Both the position numbers and the translations under genes were made by a program. A model generated the notes under the pieces. It worked only from the letters and a program-made list of their open reading frames with translations. It was not told the origin of the DNA and made no database searches. From positions 62,001 through 126,000 of the forward strand of contig JAYFRF010000005.1 of assembly GCA_034926225.1 (NCBI GenBank): 64,000 nt of DNA, read 5' to 3'. Positions 34,599 through 43,401 of this stretch are shown here, in pieces. Source of the stretch: JAAZKA01 sp034926225 (GTDB lineage: Bacteria > Bacillota > Clostridia > Oscillospirales > QAMX01). Positions within the stretch are counted from its first letter, which is position 1. Each line of letters opens with the position of its first letter.

Positions 34599-37163
34599 TT
34601 ATTCTCTTGCGGACAGCTTACATACCAGCACCGTCGCGTCGTCATAGCGGGAAGAAACCGACTCCAACAGCACCGATGCCATCTCTCCGGCCCCCGCACC
34701 GGCTCTCTGCGCGATCAGTTTTAAAAATGCGGAATCATCCGTCCCCGCGCTGACCACGCCGTCGGAGACCATCACCACCGCGTCTCCGTCGTGGAGAGTC
34801 AGCCTCGTGCGCTCCGCTTCCGCCGAACCGGGCGCGAACAGGCCCGCCGGCAGCGCCGTGGAGACGACTCGTTTTACGGGGCCGCCGTTCTCCCAGACGA
34901 AGGACGGCGCCGCGCCGCATTTATAAAACTCGGCCTCTCCCGTATAGAGATCTACGCACAGCAGATCGACCGAGGCGAAGGTCTCGCCGTCCGAGCGTAT
35001 CGCGAACGCCGGGCACACAAGCCTCAGCGCCGTCTGCGGACGAATCCCCGCCCGCAGGAAGCTTTCAAGCAGCCGCGCCAGGGTGCCGCTTTGCACAGAC
35101 GCGTGCACACCCGCGCCCATGCCGTCGGAGATCAAGAGACACAGTTTCCCGTCCGGCGTCTTGAAGTACGTACCGGCATCCCCGGACTGCGACTCGCCCT
35201 TTTTGGCGCGCATCCCGATTCCGACGACCGCACGCAGAGGCTCGCGTTCCCGCAGGCGCAGCACACGTACCTTATCCTCCTCGTTGGCGTCTCCCTCATC
35301 GGATTGTACCGCGGCAGGGGAAGCGACCATAATGCGGCCGAGCGTCCTTGACGCGGCCAGTACCACCACCGCTTCCGGAGCGGCGGAGTCGGAAGGCAGT
35401 ACGATGCGTGCCGTCAGGCGGCCTGCGGCGCTGCGGTAGACCTCGACGCTGCGGGCTGTGATCCCGGTGCGGGCAAGCTCTCCGGCAAGCGCGGTCGATT
35501 TCGCGCTCATTACCTCCGGCATCGACTGGAACTCGTCCATCAGCTCCCCGAGGACACGGGTCATTCCGTCGTACTGCGCGCAAAGAAGCCGCGTATCCTC
35601 CCGAATGCGGCGGTGAAAGCGCTTCTGGTAGCTCGCGGCGGCCAGCGCTTCGTTGAGGTTTGCGAGAAAGTCCGTTAGCCGTACGCATCGGGCGGAAAAG
35701 TACGGTGGGAAATCCTCCGCCGACGCGCGTCCGCGGGTCAGCACCTTCGCCGACGCGTCGGTCAGCGCCGTACGCGTCCCCACGTATTCCCGGCTCCAGC
35801 ACACGTCGCGGATCGAGCAGCTTTTGCAGGTGCGCTCCACAGCTACATGAAAAGCTGACATGCTCGTATTTTCCTCCGTTTTTTCGTTTTCCGCCGAAGG
35901 CGGCGTCGGAATCCAGGCCATCGTCCGCTTCGACTCTCTGGCGTCGTAACCGTCCGCGCCGGGCGCACACATTTCACCGAGCGCGGCAAACGCCATCGTC
36001 AGCTCGTCCACCCGGGTGCGCAGGTAACCGCGCGCTGCTTCCGAGTCGCCGTTCTTCGGGATGCCGATCACCGCGCCGGCCGCGGGAAACAGCAGCCCGC
36101 CGAAGGAAGCAAGCTTTCCCGAGAATAGGAGGAACAGCACGCTTGCGGTAAATCCCTCAAACAATGCCGGCTGCGGTTCCGCCTGCCATGCCAGCGACGC
36201 CGCGTTCGCCGCGATGAAGGCCAGGGCGATCGCAAAGGACGATTTCCGGCGGTACAGACCGCAAAACAGGCCGCATAAGCCGTAAACAGAAGCGAAAAGC
36301 GGCGTGGACATGGACGCCAGGTCAATCGCGCCGCCGAGACACAGGCCCGCCGCCGCCGCCGGCAACGCTCCCGCGCAGGCGGATGCAAGGATGCCCAGCA
36401 TCGCGAGGACATGTCCCCAGCGGATGCCGAAAAACGGTTCAAACAGCCGCAATACCACGCAGAACGATGCCCCCGCGATCAGAATTGCCGCTCTCTGCGA
36501 TACCGCAAGCCCTTTTTCCGTCCGCGCGATCTCCCACCGGCCGAGTTTGCCGCCGACCTGACGCGTCAGCACATTCCACTCGTTCCACGGACGCATGGAG
36601 CGCCGGAACACGTCATAAAAATATGCCGCCCCCGCACAGACCACGCCTTCGCAGGCGTAAAAGATGAAATTCCCAAGCGTCCCGAAAGCCGGATTTCCAC
36701 CGCCGGTCAGCGCAAACGCCGCGCCGGTACTCGTCAGTCCAAACATCGCCGCGCCCGGTAAAAACCACCGGCTCTCCGCTACCGGCGAGCCTCGGAAGAT
36801 CACCCCCGCCGCGAGGATGATGATACAGGCCGCCGCATACCGCAGCGGATCCGCACTGGAAAATACACAGTACCCGATAATCGCTCCGAGCGTCGCCGCA
36901 AACGGCGCCATCTGTGCCGCCCGTCCGGAAAGCCTTCCCGGCAGCCTTCCGCATGCGCACGACGCGACATAGGCTACCCCCAGCGGCGCATATCGCGCGA
37001 GTATCAAACCACTTGAAAGCAGCGCGCCCGCTATCGCATCCGTACCGTAGATCGCGGCAAGATTGAAAGCCTGCGATGCATGCGCTAATTCGTACAGTTC
37101 CCGGATTTTCCGCGTCATGCCCTCCGGCACGACGACCTTTGCTTTCACCTTTTCCTGCTCCAT
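34599..37163 (-). CDS. spoIIE: Stage II sporulation protein E (PP2C phosphatase)
   Basis: An 854-residue protein with about ten membrane helices in the first 350 residues, a central region with four clustered cysteines (about 446-457, CKSCSIRDVC), and a C-terminal PP2C phosphatase domain with LISDGMGAGVHA and VVMVSDGVV. SpoIIE dephosphorylates SpoIIAA, releasing sigma F in the forespore, and helps septum formation. Length and layout match Clostridia and Bacillus SpoIIE. It is encoded alone with a Spo0A-type promoter (37212-37245) and a terminator. This is the clearest evidence that the organism belongs to a spore-forming line. Confidence 0.95.
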   Translation of the reverse strand: MEQEKVKAKVVVPEGMTRKIRELYELAHASQAFNLAAIYGTDAIAGALLSSGLILARYAPLGVAYVASCACGRLPGRLSGRAAQMAPFAATLGAIIGYCVFSSADPLRYAAACIIILAAGVIFRGSPVAESRWFLPGAAMFGLTSTGAAFALTGGGNPAFGTLGNFIFYACEGVVCAGAAYFYDVFRRSMRPWNEWNVLTRQVGGKLGRWEIARTEKGLAVSQRAAILIAGASFCVVLRLFEPFFGIRWGHVLAMLGILASACAGALPAAAAGLCLGGAIDLASMSTPLFASVYGLCGLFCGLYRRKSSFAIALAFIAANAASLAWQAEPQPALFEGFTASVLFLLFSGKLASFGGLLFPAAGAVIGIPKNGDSEAARGYLRTRVDELTMAFAALGEMCAPGADGYDARESKRTMAWIPTPPSAENEKTEENTSMSAFHVAVERTCKSCSIRDVCWSREYVGTRTALTDASAKVLTRGRASAEDFPPYFSARCVRLTDFLANLNEALAAASYQKRFHRRIREDTRLLCAQYDGMTRVLGELMDEFQSMPEVMSAKSTALAGELARTGITARSVEVYRSAAGRLTARIVLPSDSAAPEAVVVLAASRTLGRIMVASPAAVQSDEGDANEEDKVRVLRLREREPLRAVVGIGMRAKKGESQSGDAGTYFKTPDGKLCLLISDGMGAGVHASVQSGTLARLLESFLRAGIRPQTALRLVCPAFAIRSDGETFASVDLLCVDLYTGEAEFYKCGAAPSFVWENGGPVKRVVSTALPAGLFAPGSAEAERTRLTLHDGDAVVMVSDGVVSAGTDDSAFLKLIAQRAGAGAGEMASVLLESVSSRYDDATVLVCKLSARE

Positions 37164-37211
37164 CGCCGACCATCCTTTTATTATTTTGGAATTTTCGCCT
37201 TTGTGAAACGG

Positions 37212-37245
37212 ATTATATCAAAGCGTGGGGCGAGTATTCTGTCAA
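37212..37245 (-). promoter_or_regulatory. Wide-spacer promoter of spoIIE with possible 0A box
   Basis: On the minus strand TTGACA (37245-37240) and TATAAT (37217-37212) are both consensus but 22 bases apart, not 17. Spo0A-activated sigma-A promoters of spoIIE and spoIIG in Bacillus have this unusual 21-22 base spacing. TTTGACA overlapping the -35 differs by one base from the 0A box TTCGACA. Confidence 0.65.
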
Positions 37246-37301
37246 AACAGCGCGGGGCATACATAAATTGGTAAACCAATCGCCCCGCGCTGTTCTTTTT
37301 T
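37243..37301. terminator. Bidirectional hairpin terminator
   Basis: CAGCGCGGGGC (37248-37258) pairs with GCCCCGCGCTG (37282-37292); the loop contains a smaller ATTGG/CCAAT palindrome. TTTT follows on the minus strand, TTCTTTTTT on the plus. It ends the SLH-gene transcript and abuts the spoIIE -35 element. Confidence 0.75.
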
Positions 37302-37344
37302 CACTTATTGGTTAATTAGCGTGAACAAATTCTAAAAATTACGC

Positions 37345-38589
37345 TTACAGTACCCAGGAGAAAAATCCCGTTTTCACTACGTTTTCCTGCATCACCTGAT
37401 ACGCCTTGAATACCGCTGACAAACCTTCCTCCCTCGTCAGCGTACCCGCCGCGTCAAAGCTGCCGTCCTCCATAAGCTCTAAGAGGCCAAGCTCCGCCGC
37501 GTTCGACGCATCCGCCATCGCCCAAGCGGGAATTGCTTCCTCGTCGGCAAAGCTTCCCGTCGGCGCCGCGTTGCCAAGTCCCGCCGCCGCGCAGAGGATC
37601 ACAGCCGCTTCCGCACGCGTTACAGGTTCGTCGGTGCGCAGAATCACGCCGTCCGGCGTCGTCTCTCCCGCGATATAGCCGGTTTTCTGTGCCGCGGCCG
37701 CGAACGGCTTCGCCCACGCCGGGATACAGTCGTCATCCGCAAAGCTCGTGTTGACCACCGGAATCGGCTCGTCTCCAGCAAGCGCGACGGCCATCGCGAT
37801 CAGCTCGCCGCGCGTCAATACCGCATCCGGCTCCAGATACGACACACCGCCGATCTTCGCGCCCTCGTAGATGCCAAGCTCCGCTAAGCGTACCGCCGCG
37901 TAATGTGCCGCGCTGCCGCTCATGTCCGCGTATTCAAGCCCCGACTGCGGACGGTAGACCTTGATCGTTACCTCGGTCTGAGCCGAGCTAGCGCCGCATT
38001 CATCCGTCAGCACATAGGTGAAGCTGTCCGTTCCGGTGCGGTTCTGATATGGCGTGTACAGGAACGTTCCCGTTTCCGCATCCAGTTCCACGACGCCGCA
38101 GGCAGGCTCCGTTACGATCGCCGCCGAAAACGCGTCCCCGTCCGGGTCAACTCCGCATACCTTCGCGCCGATACTCATGTTGCGGTACGTCTCAAGCGAG
38201 ACCGTCCGTGCAATCGGCGCCGTATTCGATACCGCCTCAAGCGTTATCGTCACAAGCTCCCCGACGCGGCCGTCCGTATAAATCGGGTAATAACTGAAAC
38301 GGTCCTCTGTGCCGGAAAGGGGCTGATAGACAAGCCTGTCAAAGTCACCCAAAGACACGCCTTCGCCGCGCATTAAGAGCCGTCCGCCGATGGTCAGCTT
38401 GCCCGTTTCAGGCAGCGCTGCCGCGACAATGCCGCATAGGCTTTTCGCATCGGCGATCATCACCGCCTGTGTCCTGTATCCGGCCGTATTTACGACCGCT
38501 TCTTCCGCATACGCGCCGCCGCAAAGACCGATCAGCAGCATCAGCGCGGCCGTCAGCGCGAGCATTCGTTTTCCATAGATACCACGCAT
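37345..38589 (-). CDS. Secreted SLH-domain surface protein with Ig/cadherin-like domain
   Basis: About 414 residues: signal peptide (MLALTAALMLLIGLCGGAYA, residues about 9-28), an N-terminal domain of unknown type, a bacterial cadherin-like domain (about 120-210, DPDGDAFSAAIV and GTFLYTPYQNRTGTDSFTYV), and C-terminal S-layer homology repeats (about 215-400, with SFADDDCIPAWAKPF, RAEAAVILCAA and SFADEEAIPAWAM). SLH repeats anchor proteins to pyruvylated wall polymers. The ATG at 38589 (MRGIYGK) follows GGAGGG at 10 bases; the longer start at 38607 overlaps it. Role probably structural or adhesive. Confidence 0.82.
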   Translation of the reverse strand: MRGIYGKRMLALTAALMLLIGLCGGAYAEEAVVNTAGYRTQAVMIADAKSLCGIVAAALPETGKLTIGGRLLMRGEGVSLGDFDRLVYQPLSGTEDRFSYYPIYTDGRVGELVTITLEAVSNTAPIARTVSLETYRNMSIGAKVCGVDPDGDAFSAAIVTEPACGVVELDAETGTFLYTPYQNRTGTDSFTYVLTDECGASSAQTEVTIKVYRPQSGLEYADMSGSAAHYAAVRLAELGIYEGAKIGGVSYLEPDAVLTRGELIAMAVALAGDEPIPVVNTSFADDDCIPAWAKPFAAAAQKTGYIAGETTPDGVILRTDEPVTRAEAAVILCAAAGLGNAAPTGSFADEEAIPAWAMADASNAAELGLLELMEDGSFDAAGTLTREEGLSAVFKAYQVMQENVVKTGFFSWVL

Positions 38590-38721
38590 GTTTAAATAAC
38601 CCTCCATTTGAAGATTTCGCCTCTAGTCTGCCCCGCTGCCATGCAAATTATAACAGCCCGCGGAAATCTTACTATGAATCCGACGGTTTCCACAAATATC
38701 TCATAAATTAACGATTTGTAC

Positions 38722-38750
38722 TTGTATATAGCCGCTCTCTGTGTTATTCT
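38722..38750 (+). promoter_or_regulatory. Promoter of the MoxR operon
   Basis: TTGTAT (38722-38727), a 17-base spacer and TATTCT (38745-38750), about 25 bases before the MoxR start codon. The leader would be very short, and no good ribosome site is visible. Confidence 0.5.
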
Positions 38751-38775
38751 ATTGTGAGACCTCTAATGAATTTAT

Positions 38776-39762
38776 ATGGAAAGTGATGTGGGCTTTTTGG
38801 AAATCTCCGATATTCGTAACTTGAGCTTATCAATTCGTGAAAATATCGAAAAGGTTATCGTAGGCAAAGGAGACGTCATTGACCGCTTTCTGATCGCTCT
38901 GATATCCTCCGGTCACATACTGCTGGAGGACGTCCCCGGCACCGGTAAGACGATGCTTGCCAAGACTGCGGCAAAGTCCATCGACGGCAACTTCCGGCGT
39001 ATCCAGTTTACCCCCGACCTGCTTCCTTCCGACCTGACCGGCATCAACTTTTATAACCAGAAGAAGGGCGAATTCGAATTCCGCGCCGGCGCGGTCTTCA
39101 CAAATCTCCTGCTCGCCGACGAGATCAACCGTGCCACCCCCCGTACGCAGTCCGCCCTGCTCGAATGCATGGAGGAGCGGCAGGTCACCATCGACGGCGA
39201 AACCCGTCGGCTATCCGCCCCGTTCATCGTCATCGCCACGCAGAACCCCGTCGAAACGCAAGGGACCTTCCCCCTCCCCGAGGCGCAGCTCGACCGCTTC
39301 CTCGTCAAGGTCGATATGGGCTACCCGTCCTCGGACGATGGGGTTGCGATCCTCAAACGCTTCAAGTCCGAGAATCCGCTCGACTCCATCAAACCCGTCG
39401 CCACCGCCGACCAGATCGTCGACGCGCAGAAATCCTATACGAAGGTCTTCGTTTCCGACGATGTGATGGCCTACATCATCCGGATCGCGGAGGAAACCCG
39501 CCGGCATCAGGACATCATCCTCGGCGTCAGCCCGCGCGGCACGCAGGCATTGCTCAAAGCCGCCCAGGTCTGCGCCATCCTTCGCGGACGTGATTTCGTC
39601 ACGCCGGACGATATCCGTGAAATGGTACCGCCCGTTTTCGGACACCGCGTCATTTTAAAAAGCTCGGCGCGCATCAAGAAAAACCAGAACCTCGCCGTCC
39701 TCGACGCGATCCTCTCTTCCATCCCGGTACCCACGGAGGATATCCGCGCAAAGCGCAGCTAA
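38776..39762 (+). CDS. MoxR-type AAA ATPase
   Basis: A 328-residue AAA+ chaperone-type ATPase. Walker A is GTGKT in EDVPGTGKTMLAK (about 53-65), Walker B LLADEINRATPRTQ (about 112-125), sensor region ATQNPVETQGTFPLPEAQLDRF. MoxR proteins are thought to help assemble or insert metal into partner complexes. It is followed by DUF58 and DUF4129-like genes, the conserved MoxR neighbourhood. The ATG lacks a clear Shine-Dalgarno site, and a GTG at 38785 is an alternative. Confidence 0.93.
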   Translation: MESDVGFLEISDIRNLSLSIRENIEKVIVGKGDVIDRFLIALISSGHILLEDVPGTGKTMLAKTAAKSIDGNFRRIQFTPDLLPSDLTGINFYNQKKGEFEFRAGAVFTNLLLADEINRATPRTQSALLECMEERQVTIDGETRRLSAPFIVIATQNPVETQGTFPLPEAQLDRFLVKVDMGYPSSDDGVAILKRFKSENPLDSIKPVATADQIVDAQKSYTKVFVSDDVMAYIIRIAEETRRHQDIILGVSPRGTQALLKAAQVCAILRGRDFVTPDDIREMVPPVFGHRVILKSSARIKKNQNLAVLDAILSSIPVPTEDIRAKRS

Positions 39763-39779
39763 AGGAGGGTCACCGCGTT

Positions 39780-40895
39780 ATGTGGATACAGAGCCTTTTT
39801 CTGGCCCTGCTGATCGTCATCATCCTGCAGGGTCGGTACTTCCCGCGCCGCAACTTCAAATCCCTGCGCTATCAACGCTACTTTACCCCAGATATCATCA
39901 CCGAGGGGGAATCCACGACGCTTGTCGAGCATATCTCCAACGCGCGCCTTTTGCCCATCCCATGGGTGCGTGTGGAAGCGCAGCTGTCGCCGTATCTGAT
40001 ATTCGGCAAAGGCGTCGTAAACCAGAACGTGGTAAAACCCGACAAATACCGTCAGTTTCACCGATCCTTGTTCACCCTGCCGTCCTATACGACCATCACA
40101 CGTCGACATAACGTCACCGTTCCCCATCGCGGCTACTACGCCGTCCCGTCGGTCACCATGACCACCGGCGACATTCTCGGCATCGGCGAACGCCGCAGCC
40201 AGAACTTCGCGACCAATACCGCGCTGACCGTTTACCCCCGGATGATTCCCATCGACGACCTGTTCCGCATTCGCTCGAGCTTTACGGGCGACATCGTGGT
40301 GCGCCGCTGGATCGTCGACGACCCCTTCTACATCCGCGGCGTGCGGGAGTATCAGCCCACCGATCCGCAAAACCGCGTCAACTGGAAGGCGACCGCGAAA
40401 ACCGGGCAGATGCAGGTGCATAACTACGACTACACCGCCGACGTCCGGCTGATGATTCTTTTAAACGTCGATACGCACGAAAACCAGTGGTCGATCACCA
40501 CCGACGAACCCTGCGCCGAACGCGCCGTCTCCATCGCCGCGTCAATTTCGGAGTACGCGCTGTCGAACGGCGTGGAAACGGGCTTTGCCTCAAACGGCAA
40601 GTATATCGACGATCCGGAAATCGCGATGCGGCTTGAGCCATGCACGGGCGACGCGCAGCTTTCGACGATTCTCCTGACGCTTGCCAAATGTAACCTCTGG
40701 CGCCGCGTGACCTTCCATACCCTCCTCAAGGAAGAATATGACCTTGGTACGACCGGCTGCGATTACCTCGTGATCACGGCCTATACAAACAAGGAGATCG
40801 AGGAGGAGCTTGGGAAGCTGCGCGACGCGGGGAACAATGTTGAGGTACTGACGGTGGAGCATACGCCAAAGGAGGATCTCCATGCGGCTGATTAA
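39780..40895 (+). CDS. DUF58 domain membrane protein
   Basis: A 371-residue protein with an N-terminal hydrophobic segment (residues 2-14), a beta-rich part and the DUF58 (von Willebrand A-like) core: DPFYIRGVREYQPTDPQNRVNWKATAKTG, in which VREYQPTDPQNRVNW near 197-211 is the family hallmark. ATG at 39780 follows AGGAGG. It overlaps the next gene by 14 bases. DUF58 proteins are standard MoxR partners of unknown biochemical role. Confidence 0.9.
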   Translation: MWIQSLFLALLIVIILQGRYFPRRNFKSLRYQRYFTPDIITEGESTTLVEHISNARLLPIPWVRVEAQLSPYLIFGKGVVNQNVVKPDKYRQFHRSLFTLPSYTTITRRHNVTVPHRGYYAVPSVTMTTGDILGIGERRSQNFATNTALTVYPRMIPIDDLFRIRSSFTGDIVVRRWIVDDPFYIRGVREYQPTDPQNRVNWKATAKTGQMQVHNYDYTADVRLMILLNVDTHENQWSITTDEPCAERAVSIAASISEYALSNGVETGFASNGKYIDDPEIAMRLEPCTGDAQLSTILLTLAKCNLWRRVTFHTLLKEEYDLGTTGCDYLVITAYTNKEIEEELGKLRDAGNNVEVLTVEHTPKEDLHAAD

Positions 40896-42210
40896 AAAAA
40901 TGGCGGCGGACTGGCTGAAAAGCACCGTCGAGATCATCATGCTCTCCCTCATCCTCTGCGTGATCACCGTCATCGTCATGCCCGTACCGAACTGCTATAT
41001 CTGGGTCGCGGCTATGCCGGTGTTCTCGCTTTTGGGTATCCTGCTCCACGCCCTTTTAAAACGCGTCCCGATCCTGGAGTTCATGTTCTGTGCGATCCTA
41101 TCCGCGGCACTCGCCTACTGCATCAGTCTCCCTCTGACCTCCACGGTACCGGAGCTCGTCTGCATGACCATCCTCGGCACCGTCTTTTCCATCCGCGCCC
41201 GCTTCATCGCATCGCGTTCGTGGGATGAAGTCTCGCCGATCTACCTTTTTACCATGTTCATGGTCTTCAACCTCATTTTCGCGATGTTCGCGAGCATCAT
41301 TCCCGTTCTTGAGCCGTTCCGTCCGGCCGCGACGGTGCTCGGGCCGATCATTGTCATCGTGGGACTGCTCGCGATGAACCAGCTCAACATCATTTCGCTG
41401 ACCGACGTACAGCGCGACAACCTCAATGCCGGCAATATGATCGTTTCAAAGACTATGAACCTGCAAAACAAGCTTTTACTTGTCGGCATCTATGTCATTA
41501 TCCTCGGCGTTTCCTGTATCGGCATCTTGATTAAGGCTTTAAAGTGGCTCGCGTGGCGGCTCTATGACCTCATCATGTGGCTTATGGAGCTGCTGGACGG
41601 CGGATCCGGCTCTACCGGCAGCGACAGCGGCGGTGGGCAACCCGACTTAGGCGAGCTATTCGGCACCGAGGAAACCGTACGCAATCCCCTATGGGAACGC
41701 ATTCAGGAAATCCTCATCCACATCGTCGTCATCCTCGCGGTCACCGTATTTGCCGTGTTCATGCTGTTTATGCTCTACAAGGGTATCCGTCGGCTAATCG
41801 CCTTCCTGAAAGCCGTCAAATTCGGCGGCGACGGGCTGGATGCCGGCGCCGAAGAATATGTCGATACCCGCGAACGCTTAGTCGATTTAAAAGACCTGCC
41901 CGCGCAGTACCTCAAACGCGCAAAAGACTGGCTTTCCGAGCAGCTTCGCCGCGAACCGCCTTGGAACGACTTGAAATCAGTTCCGGAAAAGGTACGCGCC
42001 CTCTACCGCCGCGCGATCTATAAAGCATCCTCTCAGGGCTTTAAGCACAAGGACACCTACACACCCGCCGAGGAAGTGCCAAAGCTTACGGGTTATGTAA
42101 AAACCGACGAGCCGACGCTTGACACGCTGCGTACCTATTATGAAGAAGTACGTTACGGCAACCGGGCGCCTTCCTCCGATGCCGTAGAACAAATGAACAA
42201 GAAAATATGA
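40882..42210 (+). CDS. Multi-spanning membrane protein with DUF4129-like C-terminus
   Basis: A 442-residue protein with about six N-terminal helices, a Gly/Ser-rich soluble loop (about 235-260), another helix near 285-305 and a cytosolic C-terminal region (VRALYRRAI, then TPAEEVPKL and YYEEVRYG) similar to the DUF4129 ending of transglutaminase-type membrane proteins. Catalytic transglutaminase residues are not evident. Third gene of the MoxR-DUF58 cluster, with AAGGAGG ahead of its ATG inside the DUF58 gene. The cluster may act in envelope maintenance. Confidence 0.7.
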   Translation: MRLIKKMAADWLKSTVEIIMLSLILCVITVIVMPVPNCYIWVAAMPVFSLLGILLHALLKRVPILEFMFCAILSAALAYCISLPLTSTVPELVCMTILGTVFSIRARFIASRSWDEVSPIYLFTMFMVFNLIFAMFASIIPVLEPFRPAATVLGPIIVIVGLLAMNQLNIISLTDVQRDNLNAGNMIVSKTMNLQNKLLLVGIYVIILGVSCIGILIKALKWLAWRLYDLIMWLMELLDGGSGSTGSDSGGGQPDLGELFGTEETVRNPLWERIQEILIHIVVILAVTVFAVFMLFMLYKGIRRLIAFLKAVKFGGDGLDAGAEEYVDTRERLVDLKDLPAQYLKRAKDWLSEQLRREPPWNDLKSVPEKVRALYRRAIYKASSQGFKHKDTYTPAEEVPKLTGYVKTDEPTLDTLRTYYEEVRYGNRAPSSDAVEQMNKKI

Positions 42211-42986
42211 AATCGAGCCTTTTACAGTCCCTGACCCAAGACCCGGATGAGCGTATTACTCTCGCCCGGGTTCTCGACTGTGCTGACGCCGCCGCGTCCC
42301 GCGCCGCTGTGACGCACACCGCCTTTCTCACGCCGCACGAGCGCGCGCTTGCCGGCCAGATCGCGCCGGGCGCCCTCTTTTTCGGCGGTTATCCCAGCGC
42401 GGAGCGCACGGTCGCCGTTTTTCTCCCTGACTGGGCGGATACCGATACCCTCGCTGCCTACGCCGATCTCGCCGTCATCCGCGCCGTTCGCCGTGACCGC
42501 GAGGACAGCGCACCGACGCATCGCGACTATCTCGGCGCGCTGCTGGGACTGGGCATCCGCCGCGACATGGTGGGCGACCTGCTCGTTCGTCCCGACGGCT
42601 GCGACATCCTCGCCGCCGCTTCCATCGCGCCCTTTCTGCGTGACAATCTCACTTCCGCCGGACGCTTTCCCCTCGATGTAACCCTTGTGGAGCTTTGCGA
42701 ACTCATCATCCCCGAGCAAGCTTTCCGCGAGCTGCGCGACACCGTGGCCTCGATGCGCCTGGACGGCATTGTCGCGGCGGCGTTCTCCCTCTCCCGGGGT
42801 AAAGCCGCCGACGCGGTGGCCGCCGGAAAGGTATTCCTCAACGGCGTCCCCTGTGAGAAAGCCGACCGCGAGGTGGCCGCAGGCGACAGTATCTCCCTGC
42901 GCGGCAATGGGAAGTGCGTCTTAGACTCCGTCGGCGGGGTGTCCCGGAAAGGGAGGATTTGTATCGTTCTCAAACGATACCTATGA
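42207..42986 (+). CDS. ylmH: YlmH-like S4-domain RNA-binding protein
   Basis: A 259-residue protein: YlmH N-terminal domains (GALFFGGYPSAERTVAVFLP and RDYLGALLGLGIRRDMVGDLLV) and a C-terminal S4 RNA-binding domain (about 185-255, SRGKAADAVAAGKVFLNG). YlmH acts in ribosome-associated rescue of stalled nascent chains in Bacillus. It is usually in the division cluster near divIVA; here it is the last gene of the MoxR operon, with a 4-base overlap. Confidence 0.88.
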   Translation: MKSSLLQSLTQDPDERITLARVLDCADAAASRAAVTHTAFLTPHERALAGQIAPGALFFGGYPSAERTVAVFLPDWADTDTLAAYADLAVIRAVRRDREDSAPTHRDYLGALLGLGIRRDMVGDLLVRPDGCDILAAASIAPFLRDNLTSAGRFPLDVTLVELCELIIPEQAFRELRDTVASMRLDGIVAAAFSLSRGKAADAVAAGKVFLNGVPCEKADREVAAGDSISLRGNGKCVLDSVGGVSRKGRICIVLKRYL

Positions 42987-42994
42987 TTTTTTCC
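42961..42994 (+). terminator. Terminator overlapping the end of ylmH
   Basis: GTATCGTT (42961-42968) pairs with AACGATAC (42973-42980) within the last codons of ylmH; TTTTTT follows just after the stop (42987-42992). Confidence 0.65.
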
Positions 42995-43024
42995 TCTCAA
43001 CAGGCTTTTTTCTTGCTCATACCT

Positions 43025-43364
43025 TGCAGGGGGCGCTTCGCCCCCCTGCACCGCCCGACCTCTTTCTTTGCACGAGCAAAGAAAGAGGGAAAGAAAGCTC
43101 GCTTAAGGGGACTAAAGTCCCCTTAAGTATCCCTCCGGGACGAGCGGCGACTTCGCGCCGCTTAGACGAAAGAGAGCAGCTGATTACTAAGAGCATCATC
43201 CTTGATGCATAGCAGTAATCAGCTGCTCTTTTCGTATAAAAAACGCCCGCAGGCGTTTTCCCCCCGTCCACAAAAAGATGCTTTCTTGTCCAGTATTCTT
43301 TCTCTCGGAGAAAGAATACTGGCGCGGGGAAGGTTCGGAGGGGGCCGAGAAGGCCCCCTCCGAA
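43025..43364. repeat. Array of eight consecutive hairpins
   Basis: The gene-free stretch 42987-43401 holds back-to-back palindromes: 43025-43050 (TGCAGGGGG arms), 43060-43087 (CTCTTTCTTTG, perfect 11 bp), 43102-43127 (CTTAAGGGGACT, perfect 12 bp), 43143-43162 (AGCGGCG), 43173-43229 (AGAGCAGCTGATTACT, perfect 16 bp, with an inner GCATCA/TGATGC hairpin), 43240-43259 (AAAACGCC), 43290-43322 (CCAGTATTCTTTCTC, perfect 15 bp) and 43334-43364 (TTCGGAGGGGGCC, perfect 13 bp). Some may be terminators (TTTT after the fifth). No ORF of interest lies within. Density far exceeds a single terminator pair; the function is unknown. Confidence 0.85.
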
Positions 43365-43401
43365 AGGTATGAATCAATATAAGTGTTTGTTAAAGTGGAC
43401 G

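Noticed and set aside
43025..43364. CRISPR array
   Set aside because: The palindromes differ from each other in sequence, length and spacing; there is no constant repeat and no cas gene.
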